A stretch of DNA of 64,000 nt from the NCBI RefSeq assembly GCF_001940525.2, contig NZ_CP019438.1:1-64000 (forward strand), written 5' to 3'. The first letter of the stretch is position 1; each line of letters begins with the position of its first letter. Source of the stretch: Thioclava nitratireducens. Its GTDB lineage: Bacteria > Pseudomonadota > Alphaproteobacteria > Rhodobacterales > Rhodobacteraceae. Made by a program: the position numbers and the translations under genes. Below, in pieces: positions 46,377 to 55,184 of the stretch. A model generated the notes under the pieces. That model had not been told where the DNA came from. It worked only from the letters and a program-made list of their open reading frames with translations, and ran no database searches.

Positions 46377-46985
46377 TCACTTGGAGACGTGCTCCTGATC
46401 CGCCTCCATCACCCCCGCATCCTCCAGCCCTTCACGGTCGGGCAGATCCTGCAGAGTCTCCAGATCGAAGGCCGCGAGGAACTGATCGGTGGTAACGAAA
46501 GTAAACGGAGCGCCGCGTTGAGGGGCGCGAGGGCCGGTAGCGATCAGGCCGCGCGCGTGCAGGCGGCCCGTGAGGTCGCGGCTGATTTCCTTGCCGAAAA
46601 TGTCCTTCAGCCCGTCGCGGGTGATCGGTTGGTGGTAAGCGATGGCCGCGAGCACGGCTATGTCGAATTCGCTCAGATCGAAGAGCTGGTCTCCGACATC
46701 CGCCGCTGCCCGGATCGCGGGCGCATAAGAGGACCGGGTGCGCAGCATCCAACCGTCGGCGACGCGAGCGACCTCGAATGAGCGCCCCTCCAGATCGGCG
46801 GCGAGATCGGCGATCAGCAGGTCGACCGACGCCCCCTGCCCCACCACCCGCGCCAGATCGTCGCGTAGAACTGGCGTTGCGGAGGCAAAGAGCACCGCCT
46901 CGATCCGCCGCATCCATTCGCGCCAACGTAGCTCGGGCGGCAAGTCATGAAGCTCGCGGTCCAGCGATGTCCGGTCCTTCGCCAT
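46377..46985 (-). CDS. scpB: ScpB-like segregation/condensation protein, copy 1
   Basis: 202 residues. ScpB is the tandem winged-helix kleisin partner of SMC-ScpA; landmarks here: RRIEAVLFASATPVLRDDLA near 24, IAYHQPITRDGLKDIFGKEI near 117, FVTTDQFLAAFDLETLQDLP near 165. No ScpA or SMC gene is in the window. Starts 2 bp after the DUF1403 stop. A near-identical copy is at 57348-57935, so this is a replicon-borne paralogue, not necessarily the chromosomal condensin subunit. Confidence 0.85.
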   Translation of the reverse strand: MAKDRTSLDRELHDLPPELRWREWMRRIEAVLFASATPVLRDDLARVVGQGASVDLLIADLAADLEGRSFEVARVADGWMLRTRSSYAPAIRAAADVGDQLFDLSEFDIAVLAAIAYHQPITRDGLKDIFGKEISRDLTGRLHARGLIATGPRAPQRGAPFTFVTTDQFLAAFDLETLQDLPDREGLEDAGVMEADQEHVSK

Positions 46986-46987
46986 GC

Positions 46988-47872
46988 TCACACACCATAC
47001 AGGCGGAAGGTGTCGCGCCCGGTCAACTCGCGGATCGCACGCAGTTGGACGAGCCGGTCGCAAAGCCGGCGCGCGGCGCGATCGGGTAGCGGCAGGGCCG
47101 CAGGGGCAACGGCATCCCGGGAGAGGAATAACGCCACCGCCTCCGCCGCCCCTTTTGCGCGCAGCTTCGGCGCCACCGCACGCAGCCGGGCGGTTCGGCG
47201 AGTAAGGTCTGTTAACAGCCGGACCGCCTCGATGGCAGCCGTATGCAGCGCGCGGTGGCAGGCGAGGTGCAGCTCCGTCCCGGTCAGGCGCAGCTCGGCG
47301 CGTTTGAGGCCCGTTGAAAGCAGCGGCACCAGATGGTTCCAACCAAGCGCCTGCGCCAAGGCGGCGTCGGCGAGGATCAGCGCTGCGAGTTGCGCGCGCG
47401 GCGCCTCGGCAAGAACCGCCTCAAGAACGTCCGCCGCCCGCGCGACCGGGGCCCCCTGCCCCACCGCCAGCCAACGTTCGAGCGCCTCCGGCGCGTGATT
47501 CGGCAGCGCACGATGAAGCGACGCGACCGAGGTCGGCCGCTCCACCGCGCGCCGCCATGCTAGATAGACCTCGCCCGCCGGTCCTGGCAGATCACCGTCG
47601 CGCAAAAGGTTCACCGCGTCGCGTAGGTCCGGCGCACGCTCGGGGCGGCCCGAATGGGTCACGCGAAGTTCCGCTGCGCGTAATGAAAGACGTTCGCGCA
47701 ACAAAGCATGGGGGGCGGCGTCGCGCTTCAACACCAGATGCAGATGACTCAACGCGGCACCCGACAAAAACGCCACATCTTCAAGGGTTTCGCCATGCCC
47801 CCGCGTGACCCAAGCCGGCAGGTGCGGTAAGGTTTCGTAAGCGTCAGAGATGTCGGGCATCAGCGATGTCAT
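46988..47872 (-). CDS. DUF1403 family protein, copy 1
   Basis: 294 residues, mostly helical, alanine/leucine/arginine-rich. DUF1403 proteins are found next to scpB-like genes on rhizobial and rhodobacterial plasmids; function unknown. Closely similar to the copy at 56461-57345 (for example both read NLTRRTARLRAVAPKLRAKG or DLTRRTARLRAVAPKLRAKG), with differences throughout. Probably acts with the ScpB-like protein. Confidence 0.85.
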   Translation of the reverse strand: MTSLMPDISDAYETLPHLPAWVTRGHGETLEDVAFLSGAALSHLHLVLKRDAAPHALLRERLSLRAAELRVTHSGRPERAPDLRDAVNLLRDGDLPGPAGEVYLAWRRAVERPTSVASLHRALPNHAPEALERWLAVGQGAPVARAADVLEAVLAEAPRAQLAALILADAALAQALGWNHLVPLLSTGLKRAELRLTGTELHLACHRALHTAAIEAVRLLTDLTRRTARLRAVAPKLRAKGAAEAVALFLSRDAVAPAALPLPDRAARRLCDRLVQLRAIRELTGRDTFRLYGV

Positions 47873-47950
47873 GTCCTGAGCCTACCCCGCCGCGGCGCTT
47901 TTCTCCAGAAAATTGCAGCATAACCGCCCCGCTTTGTTGGGCTTCCTTAT

Positions 47951-47975
47951 GTCCAATAATCTTGCATTTTCAGGC
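47951..47975. other. palindromic site between DUF1403 and recombinase, copy 1
   Basis: GTCCAATAAT-CTTGC-ATTTTCAGGC: left arm as in copy 2, right arm with three changes. The intact partner is at 56359-56383. Either a recombination site (Xer/dif-like shape ATAA-N7-TTAT in the intact copy) or an operator of the divergent pair. Confidence 0.5.
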
Positions 47976-48094
47976 ATGCGCGAACATGTCCAGCTTATGG
48001 CAGAAAACATCGAAAATTTAATGTTAGAGCCTTCGATCACCTAAGAGATCACCCTAACAGCGAGGCGTAATTATTCCGTGCTTTCGGCGGGCTT

Positions 48095-48600
48095 TTGCAC
48101 CCGCGATCGGCGGATCGACACGGCCTGCGAACAAGCGCGCGCATCGGCCCCGACAATACGCTGAAAGTATACGTGAAGGACTGGGCGCACTTTGCACGCT
48201 GGTGCCGGATGAAGGGCGCGAACCGGCAGCCTCCTTCACCGGAGATGATCGGACTCAACCTTGCCGCTCTGGCGTCCGGATCGGGCACCTCCCCTGCCCT
48301 GTAAATGCGCTCGAGCGATGGCTGCACTTTGAAGACCGACTTCGGTTCGGTCTTTGTCACCACCTCGCGGTACGGCAAGCGCTCCGCAGAAACTCGGCTG
48401 AACGACAAGCATGTCGCGCCTGATCAAGCGCATTGTCTTCGACGCCGGCTCGCCAGTTCGGCAGAAGTCGACGAACGCTACGCCCAGAAGCAACTCGGAC
48501 ATACCTCGGCCAAATGACCTGCCGGTACCAGCGCCAGCGCGACAGGGTCCGGGTCAACCTGACCGTGCCGCAGGGCTATCGCCAGCGAGTTTCAATCGGT
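48095..48600 (+). pseudogene. decayed tyrosine recombinase, copy of the gene at 55185-56222
   Basis: Fragments in shifting frames align with the intact recombinase: VKDWAHFARWCRMKGA (48170s-48220s), CPVNALERWLHF (48295-48330), LNDKHVA, SAEVDERYAQKQLGHTSA (48455-48515) and RYQRQRDRVRVNLT (48520-48565). Large internal parts are missing. Non-functional. Confidence 0.85.
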
Positions 48601-48641
48601 CGTTTATTCGTGATATATAAAATTGCAAACTGCTCTTTTCC

Positions 48642-49509
48642 ATGCCCCTGATAGGCTATTCGCGCGTATCCACAGAGGATCAGCTCCCCCCTGCCCCAGT
48701 CTGAGGCCCTTTAATCTGCGGGTTGCGTAGAGATCTTTGAAGAGCACGCCTCAGGTGGCAATCGGGCGCGGCCGGTGTTTGCACGTTTGCTGGAGCGGAT
48801 TGGCAAAGGCGACACGCTGGTCGTCGTGCGGATCGACCGGCTTGCGCGGTCTTTGTCGCACTTGCTTGAGGTGATCGAAAGGCTGGAGGGCAAGGGGGCG
48901 TTCTTCCGCTCGCTCCAGGATCCGATCGACACTGCCTCGCCTCAGGGCAAGTTCACGTTGCAGGTTCTGGGCGCTGCGGCTGAGTTCGAACGCGCTCTGA
49001 TCCGCGAGCGTACCAAGGCCAGACTTGCCTCGGCACGCTCAAAAAGGCGCGTCGGCGGCAACCCAGGTCTTCGCGCCAAGGGCCCTTAAGCGCTGCGTAA
49101 GGTGCGGTCGGCACGACAGGACGGCTACATGGAGCGCTTGAACGAGACAGCGCAGGATTGGGTGCCCCATGTGCGCCGCCTGCGGCCGGATATGGCCTGG
49201 GAAGACGTGCTTCGTATCATCAATGGTCCCCTGTCCCACGCCCGCCACTGGACCCAAGGCCGTTTGCTCCGCGCGGTGAAGGTATACGTGGGGGACCGAT
49301 TCCTGCCCGCTGAATTGCTTGGACGCGCTGGACGTCGCGAAAACGACGATCGCCTGCCTGCGATTGTCGCCGCAATCGGAGGTGCTTACCCCGAAATCAC
49401 CTTGCAGGCAATCTGCGACCGAACGGAATCCATGCGTGAGCGCACCCCTCGCGGTCGCACCAGCTGGCAGCGTTCCTCAGTCAGAATGCTGCTGGAGTGT
49501 GCTGAATAG
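48642..49509 (+). pseudogene. serine recombinase (resolvase/invertase family), multiply broken
   Basis: ATG at 48642 gives MPLIGYSRVSTEDQL with the catalytic serine, then a frame change in a run of C at about 48687, an in-frame TAA at about 48712, the resolvase core (VVVRIDRLARSLSHLLEVI, FTLQVLGAAAEFERALIRER), another TAA at 49087 and a C-terminal part in the same frame to 49509 (DRLPAIVAAIGGAYPEITLQ). Homology is continuous across the stops. Possibly the relic of a multimer-resolution system or transposon. Confidence 0.85.
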
Positions 49510-49658
49510 CTGGGGCTCCTCTTAAGATGACACTTGTGTTCGCCTAACCGATTGCCGCTAAATCTAGAAAGTGCTTGCACGAATCTGGTTGGTCGGGCAA
49601 TAGTCTCGAAAAATAACGCGCGGTAACATAAAAAACGCGCCCACGGATCGGAGCAGAC

Positions 49659-50852
49659 ATGAGCGAAGTAGAGCAGGATCTAGACATCGCCATCGGGCAC
49701 TACGCGGAACTTCTCGCGTCGAACCTGCATGCGCAGCGCGCTGCGCACTTCCCGCCGGATGCAAAGAAGGTGATGCGCACTTTGACTAGCGGCGAAGCTG
49801 CTGAACTCCTTGGCGTCGATCATACCTATCTTCGTAAGCTTCATCGAGAAGGAAAGATCGTTGACGTCGAGACGACGGCTGGAAGTCATCGCCGCTATAC
49901 CCTGGACGATATCTGGGAAATCCGTCAGACACTTGAAGGAAATGCAAAGAAGTCTGGAACTTACGTGCCTGGACGTCGCGACGCTGACGAGCTTCAAGTC
50001 ATTTCAGTGGTGAACTTCAAGGGCGGGTCAGGCAAGACGACGACGTCTGCTCACCTCGCTCAACGCTTGGCGCTTAAGGGGTACAGGGTTCTTGCGATCG
50101 ATCTCGACCCTCAAGCATCCCTTTCAGCTCTTCATGGAATCCAGCCGGAACTCGACCTTATGGAGGGCGGGACCCTTTATGATGCCGTTCGCTACGACGA
50201 CCCGGTTCCGATCGGCGAAGTGATCCGCAAGACCTACATCCGCGGCCTTGATCTCATCCCGGGCAACCTCGAACTTATGGAGTTCGAGCACGAGACGCCT
50301 GCTGCTATCCAGCGAGGAGGTGCAAAGGCGTTCTTTGCGAGAGTTCATGATGCTCTCGATAGTGTTGAAGCAAACTACGACGTTGTTGTGATCGACTGCC
50401 CGCCGCAGCTTGGTTTCTTGACGATGTCAGCACTTTCCGCGTCCTCGGGTGTCCTCGTGACGGTTCACCCGCAGATGCTTGACCTCATGTCGATGTCCCA
50501 ATTCCTGCGAATGACTGCGGATCTCTTGGGAGTGATCAGGGATGCAGGCGCAAATTTACGCTTCGATTGGCTGCGCTTTTTGCCAACGCGATACAAAGTC
50601 GGCGACGCGCCACAAACCGAAGTCATCGCTTTCATTCGCGGGCTGTTTGGGAGGTCGGTCCTGACCAATCACATGGTTGAATCGACCGCAATCTCTGACG
50701 CCGGCTTGACCAAGCAAACGCTCTACGAAGCTGACAAAAAGGACTTCACGCGTCAGACGTTTGATCGTGCGATCGAATCCATGAACGCAGTCAACGATGA
50801 GATCGCTGAAATCATCCAGAACACATGGGGGCGAAATGGCCAGAAAGCCTAA
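49659..50852 (+). CDS. repA: RepA, ParA-type partition ATPase of a repABC replicon
   Basis: 397 residues. MerR-like HTH (about 42-82: TSGEAAELLGVDHTYLRKLH) and ParA ATPase with Walker A at 120-129 (FKGGSGKTTT), VVVIDCPPQLGF in the middle. RepA with RepB partitions the plasmid and represses its own operon. Stop lies 17 bp inside repB. Confidence 0.96.
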   Translation: MSEVEQDLDIAIGHYAELLASNLHAQRAAHFPPDAKKVMRTLTSGEAAELLGVDHTYLRKLHREGKIVDVETTAGSHRRYTLDDIWEIRQTLEGNAKKSGTYVPGRRDADELQVISVVNFKGGSGKTTTSAHLAQRLALKGYRVLAIDLDPQASLSALHGIQPELDLMEGGTLYDAVRYDDPVPIGEVIRKTYIRGLDLIPGNLELMEFEHETPAAIQRGGAKAFFARVHDALDSVEANYDVVVIDCPPQLGFLTMSALSASSGVLVTVHPQMLDLMSMSQFLRMTADLLGVIRDAGANLRFDWLRFLPTRYKVGDAPQTEVIAFIRGLFGRSVLTNHMVESTAISDAGLTKQTLYEADKKDFTRQTFDRAIESMNAVNDEIAEIIQNTWGRNGQKA

Positions 50853-51765
50853 ACTTGGCCTGCCGCTGCAGACCCTTCGCAACGCTCCTGACGCTCTTGA
50901 AGGGCGCCGCCTGCGCGGCGGTGTATTTGAGATCGAGCCGGCGCAGATTGTTACCGAAGGACGGTTGGATGACAGGCTTCAGATTGAAGTTGAAGGCCTG
51001 AAGAACTCTATTGCCAAGAACGGTCAGCGTGTGCCTGTCTTGGTCCGCCCACTGGAAGGTGATCGCTACAACCTGATCTATGGCCGCAGACGCCTGGAAG
51101 CATGTCGCGAACTCGGTATCAAAGTTCGAGCCATCGTCACGGAAGTTGAGGGTGATCAAGCGCTTCGAGATCAGCTTCTCGAGAACCAAGAGCGTCGTGA
51201 TCTGAGCTTTATTGAACGTGCGCTTGTAGCGACGGCGCTTCTGGACGGCGACCATTTGGAAGGGGCGGAGCGCACTAATCGAGGTGTCGCCGAAGTCCTT
51301 AACCTCCGCGAAGCTGCGGTTTCACAACTCTCGAATGTCGTTCGGACGGTTGGCGAGGAACTCATCCAGGCAATTGGTGCAGCTCCTGGGATTGGTCGCC
51401 CGAGATGGGAAGAACTCAAAAAGGCCTTGGGTGCCTACGACGGTGATCGAGACCAATTGCAAGCCGCAGCTCATGCAGCCAAGTCCGAAAGTTCCGGCTC
51501 GGGCGATGAAGTTTCTGATCGTGCGTTTCTCGCAGTTCTGGAAGCTGCGAAGAGCGCGGAGAGGAAGGCAAGTCCGCCTCGCAAAGGCGCGCCTGCTTTG
51601 GCGATCCCCGGTGTCGGAGCTGCGACAGTCAAGACCGGTCGCCAAGGCAAGCAGCTAAAACTCGATCTGACTACGGATGAACCTGAATTTGTCAGCTGGT
51701 TGGAGGGCAATGCCTCAAAGCTGATTACCGAGCTTCATGAGCGCTGGAAGCGTTCAGAAGACTGA
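50836..51765 (+). CDS. repB: RepB, ParB-type centromere-binding protein
   Basis: 309 residues from the ATG at 50836. ParB N-terminal domain (SIAKNGQRVPVLVRPLEGD, YGRRRLEACRELG), central HTH (NRGVAEVLNLREAAVSQLSN) and plasmid-RepB C-terminal domain. Binds parS-like palindromes, candidate sites being at 53188 and 53246. Confidence 0.95.
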   Translation: MARKPKLGLPLQTLRNAPDALEGRRLRGGVFEIEPAQIVTEGRLDDRLQIEVEGLKNSIAKNGQRVPVLVRPLEGDRYNLIYGRRRLEACRELGIKVRAIVTEVEGDQALRDQLLENQERRDLSFIERALVATALLDGDHLEGAERTNRGVAEVLNLREAAVSQLSNVVRTVGEELIQAIGAAPGIGRPRWEELKKALGAYDGDRDQLQAAAHAAKSESSGSGDEVSDRAFLAVLEAAKSAERKASPPRKGAPALAIPGVGAATVKTGRQGKQLKLDLTTDEPEFVSWLEGNASKLITELHERWKRSED

Positions 51766-51802
51766 GGAAGAGCAACCAACAAGAAGGAGGCACGATACAG
51801 GC

Positions 51803-51894
51803 AAAAAAGAAAAAGGCCCCGAGAAGCTAGCTTCACGAGACCTTTGTAAGGTTTCGCACCGGGATCAGCCCGCTACAAAATCTCAGTTTTCGCA
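51803..51894 (-). ncRNA. repABC counter-transcribed antisense RNA (incompatibility RNA)
   Basis: In the repB-repC gap, on the opposite strand: promoter TTGCGG (complement of 51924-51929), 17-bp spacer, TACATT (complement of 51901-51906), so transcription should begin near 51894. It ends at a terminator with arms AGGTCTCGTGAAGC and GCTTCTCGGGGCCT (51814-51843) followed by a T-rich run at 51803-51814. About 90 nt. In repABC plasmids this RNA pairs with the repC leader and sets copy number and incompatibility. Confidence 0.85.
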
Positions 51895-51967
51895 CTTCTG
51901 AATGTAGCGTTCTGGCCCCTACCCCGCAAGCGCAAAGCGATTCGCGGGCCGTAGAAATTTTGCCTTC

Positions 51968-53191
51968 GTGAAGGTTTTCATGAAGTACACACCGATTTCG
52001 CCGTTTATGCGGCCGATTTCGCACGCCCACCTGCGCGTGATCGAGCGACCCGAGGCATCTGTTCCGGGCAGACCCGTCAACAAGTGGGAACTCCTGCGCG
52101 AGCTCTCGAAGGCACAAGCGGCCTTTGGCGTGTCGGAACGCGATTTGGCTATTTTGCAGGGGCTTCTCAGCTTCTTTCCAGACGATGCACTTGGCGGGAA
52201 CGCCGAGATGGTGGTCTTCCCCTCGAACAAGGCGATCTGTGAGCGCCTGAATGGTATGCCCTGCTCCACGATGCGTCGTCATCTCGCGCGTCTTGTCGAG
52301 GCTGGTTTGCTCCAGCGGCGTGATAGCCCCAATGGAAAGCGCTACGTCCGCAAGCACGGCGAAGAGCGCGTTGCCTTTGGCTTCGATCTTTCCCCGCTCT
52401 ACTGCCAGTCCGAGGAGATAGCACGTGCCGCAGAGGCCGTACGTGAGGCTGAGGAGCGGGCCAGGCGTCTGAGAGAGGTTGTAAGCCTCATGCGGCGCGA
52501 TCTCGCGGCTCTCGCGGAGTTCGGAGACGAGATGCAGCCAGGCCTAGGCATCTGGGATCAGCTTCGTGACAAGGCCACCCTCACAGCTCGCGGGCTTCGG
52601 CGCAAGCTTTCAATCGAGGACCTCGAGGTTTATCGAGCCGATCTTGAAGCTCTTCTCGACCAGGCGCGCAACCTTATTGATGGCCCTGAAACAGAAGAAA
52701 TGAACACCAATGGTGCCCGATCTGAGCGTCACCATCATAATTCAAATAAAGAATCTATAGATCTTGAACCTGCTTTAGAAAAAAGCGGGGCGGCGGACGG
52801 CGTGCCAGATGTGGACACGGATGAGTCTGTGGCTGACGTCGATGAACGGAACACAAGACACATTCCAAAGATCCCGCTGCATCTAGTGATCGCGGCATGT
52901 CCCTCGCTCAAGACCTTCTACCAAGGCGAAATCCGGCATTGGCATCAGCTTTTCGACGCGGCATGCCACGTGCGGCCAGCCATGGGGATTAGTGCGTCTG
53001 CATGGGAAGAAGCCCAGCGGTTCATGGGTCCGGAGCAAGCGTCGATCGTTGTTTCTGCTATGCTGGAACGTTTCGAGGACATCAGATCGCCTGGTGGATA
53101 CTTGCGAGCTTTGACTGCCAAAGCTGCAGCCGGTGAGTTTTCCTGTGGGCCGATGGTCATGGCATTGGTTGGACGGCGATCTGCAGCTTAA
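51968..53191 (+). CDS. repC: RepC replication initiator
   Basis: 407 residues (or 403 from the ATG at 51980, reached 12 bases later). RepC landmarks: VNKWELLRELSKAQAAFGVSERD, PSNKAICERLNGMPCSTMRRHLARLVEAGLL (wH) and the C-terminal SPGGYLRALTAKAAAGEF. Initiates replication; in this family the origin lies within the gene, and an AT-rich block at about 52735-52775 is the candidate. No ribosome-binding site of note: translation is expected to be held down by the antisense RNA. Confidence 0.95.
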   Translation: MKVFMKYTPISPFMRPISHAHLRVIERPEASVPGRPVNKWELLRELSKAQAAFGVSERDLAILQGLLSFFPDDALGGNAEMVVFPSNKAICERLNGMPCSTMRRHLARLVEAGLLQRRDSPNGKRYVRKHGEERVAFGFDLSPLYCQSEEIARAAEAVREAEERARRLREVVSLMRRDLAALAEFGDEMQPGLGIWDQLRDKATLTARGLRRKLSIEDLEVYRADLEALLDQARNLIDGPETEEMNTNGARSERHHHNSNKESIDLEPALEKSGAADGVPDVDTDESVADVDERNTRHIPKIPLHLVIAACPSLKTFYQGEIRHWHQLFDAACHVRPAMGISASAWEEAQRFMGPEQASIVVSAMLERFEDIRSPGGYLRALTAKAAAGEFSCGPMVMALVGRRSAA

Positions 53192-53201
53192 CAGTTGTTA
53201 A
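53188..53201. promoter_or_regulatory. parS-like palindrome 1
   Basis: TTAACAGTTGTTAA, two mismatches short of symmetric pairing, overlapping the repC stop. Same core as the site at 53246. Confidence 0.55.
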
Positions 53202-53245
53202 GGTGCCGAAACTGGGGACTGTTTCGTCACCTCGGGACTGACGAA

Positions 53246-53259
53246 TTAACAGCTGTTAA
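53246..53259. promoter_or_regulatory. parS-like palindrome 2
   Basis: TTAACAGCTGTTAA, perfect 14-bp palindrome 55 bp after repC. Rhodobacterales repABC plasmids carry short perfect palindromes as RepB anchors; which compatibility group this one belongs to I cannot tell. Confidence 0.65.
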
Positions 53260-53370
53260 AGCCCTGCCTCGGGAGCGTCAGAATATCAGAGGGAAAGGTT
53301 TTTTGGTTGAGGGATGACGGGAAGTGAGATTGTAAGAGTGGCGTCCGGCGCCCGTCGTGGAGAAGAACTG

Positions 53371-54575
53371 ATGGCGAAATTTGCCAAGAAAGTCACCCTG
53401 TCCCCATCCCGGGACATTCTCATCGACAAGCTCGTGCTGAGCCAGTCCAACGTCCGGCGCATCACGGCTGGCATCTCGGTCGAGGAACTGGCCGGAGACA
53501 CCGGCCGCCGAGGGTTGCTGCAGAGCCCGAGCGTACGGCCCGTTCTGGCGGATGATGGTCCCGAGACCGGCAAGTTCGAAATACCCGCCTTCGGTCGGCG
53601 CTTCCAGGCGCTGTCACTCCTGGTGAAGCAAAAACGCTTGGCCAAGACGACGCCCATTCCCTGCATCGTGCGGGATGTCAATTCTACGATCCTCGCCGGA
53701 GACGAGTCGCTCGCTGCGAACATGCAGCGCGCTGCACTGCATCCGTTCGATCAGTTCCGCGCATTCTTGGCGTTGTGGGAGAAGCATCAGGGCGATGAAG
53801 AGATCGCAGCCGCCTGCTCCGTTACACCGCAGGTGGTCAAACAACGCCTGAAACTCGCCGCCGTGGCCCCTGCCCTGCTCGATCGTCTGGTCAGCGAAAA
53901 GCTTCAGCAGGAAGCCGAAGCGATCGCGACCGAATGTTGGAAATGGAACGAGGTCTCGCTCGACCTACCCTATGGCTACGGCCACGGTTTGCGGCGGCTG
54001 AGCGGAGGCCCGCGCCGACGACAGATGACGAAGGCGCGGCCCATGCCAAGCTGCTTGACGAGTATCGACCGCTCGAAGAGGATTACGAGGGGCAGGACGA
54101 ATTCCCCGAAGAGATCGACGCGCGTCTTGGCGAGTCGGAAGTCGCGATGGAGAAGCTCGAGGCCCGGCCGATGATTTTCGACGCGGCTGAGATCGTACGG
54201 TCAGAGGCTTTCGTGACGCTTGACCGCTATGGCGAGCTTGCAGTTTATCGGGGCTTCTTACGGCCTGAGGATGAGCCACGGGCAGACGGGCAGGGCGCTG
54301 AGCTTTCAGCTGCGGGCAGCACGGATGGTGTCGGCCACGGCACGGTGATCACCTCTGCTGGTCGAGCGCTTGGCGTCAACGTGCCCGACGAAGCGGACGA
54401 TGGTGCGTTGAAGCCCTTGCCCGAGCCGCTGGTCATGCATCTGGCGTGCAAGTTGCACCTTGGCACTACGCGAAGCGCTCAGGCGTTCGTCTGATTTCGC
54501 GTTGACGCTGCTGCTCGTGAAGCTCGTCAATGACGCCTTCCGCACATCACATTCGCCCGGCTGCTGCCTTTAGGC
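53371..54575 (+). pseudogene. large plasmid ParB-like protein, decayed
   Basis: Reading from MAKFAKKVTLSPSRDILIDK: ParB/Srx domain (NVRRITAGISVEELAGD; SLAANMQRAALHPFDQFRAF), then an internal deletion around 53880 (VAPALL joined to DRLVSEKLQQ), a frame change near 53950-54000, the helical middle (LDEYRPLEEDYEGQDEFPEE, FVTLDRYGELAVYRGFLRPE) to a TGA at 54492, and a further shred (LALTLLLVKLVNDAFRTS). Members of this family are about 600-700 residues. Non-functional. Confidence 0.8.
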
Positions 54576-54940
54576 ATGGGACGTCACTTCAACATGCTGG
54601 CGCCAGCGAGCGATCCAAAGGAAAGCGTGGTGGCCAAGCCTGCGATCATTGTATTGCAACTTTGACGTATTGCAACTTTGACGGCGTGCGTAGTAGGGGG
54701 GGCAGCCGCAATGAACTATGTCTCATAGTGCTTTCTTCCAGGCCTGCGAAAGGACCAAGCCGTCGCCGTGGTATCAAACACCTCAGTCGATAGTGAATTG
54801 GGCGACTGGCTTGTCGAGATACGCAAGAAGCGGACAAAAATTGGTCTGCCAACTATCATGCAAGCCTGTCTGGAATTCGCGTCTTCGACGCGCAATTTGG
54901 GCGGGTTATTGAAGGTTTGAGGCGATTTGCACCGGGTTGC
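54576..54940. other. decayed sequence with a 16-bp tandem duplication
   Basis: No recognisable gene. TATTGCAACTTTGACG is present twice head to tail (54652-54667 and 54668-54683). The rest looks like scrambled plasmid sequence between two pseudogenes. Confidence 0.45.
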
Positions 54941-54949
54941 CGGTCAACT

Positions 54950-55172
54950 TAGGCCGATGATTGAGCGGTATGAGCATGCCTGGAAGGTGGCGCTGGACCG
55001 CTTGGGTGAGTAGGCGGCATTGCGGCGCAGGCTCTCGTTTTCAAGAAGCGTTGTGCATTGGGGAGTTACCTCTCCGGCTGGCTATCTGCGCGGCTTGGTC
55101 GAAAAAATTGGGACTGGGGAGATGCACCTCGAGCGCGGCCTCTATGGTAGACTCATTGGGCAGGCGGCGTGA
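54950..55172 (+). pseudogene. C-terminal shred of a second RepC-like initiator
   Basis: The frame ending at the TGA 55170-55172 reads SPAGYLRGLVEKIGTGEMHL and RGLYGRLIGQAA, the typical YLRG-x-KA-x-GE end of RepC-type initiators. Upstream (ERYEHAWKVALDRLG) is in the same or a nearby frame but broken by a stop. Together with the parB relic it points to a lost earlier replicon. Confidence 0.55.
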
Positions 55173-55184
55173 TTGGGCAGGGGG

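Larger units (their letters stand above)
46377..48600 (-). repeat. inverted module copy 1 (scpB-DUF1403 with decayed recombinase)
   Basis: Mirror image of 55185-57935. Order here: scpB and DUF1403 leftward, conserved intergenic palindrome, then a decayed tyrosine recombinase rightward. The two modules bracket the replication genes. Confidence 0.85.
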
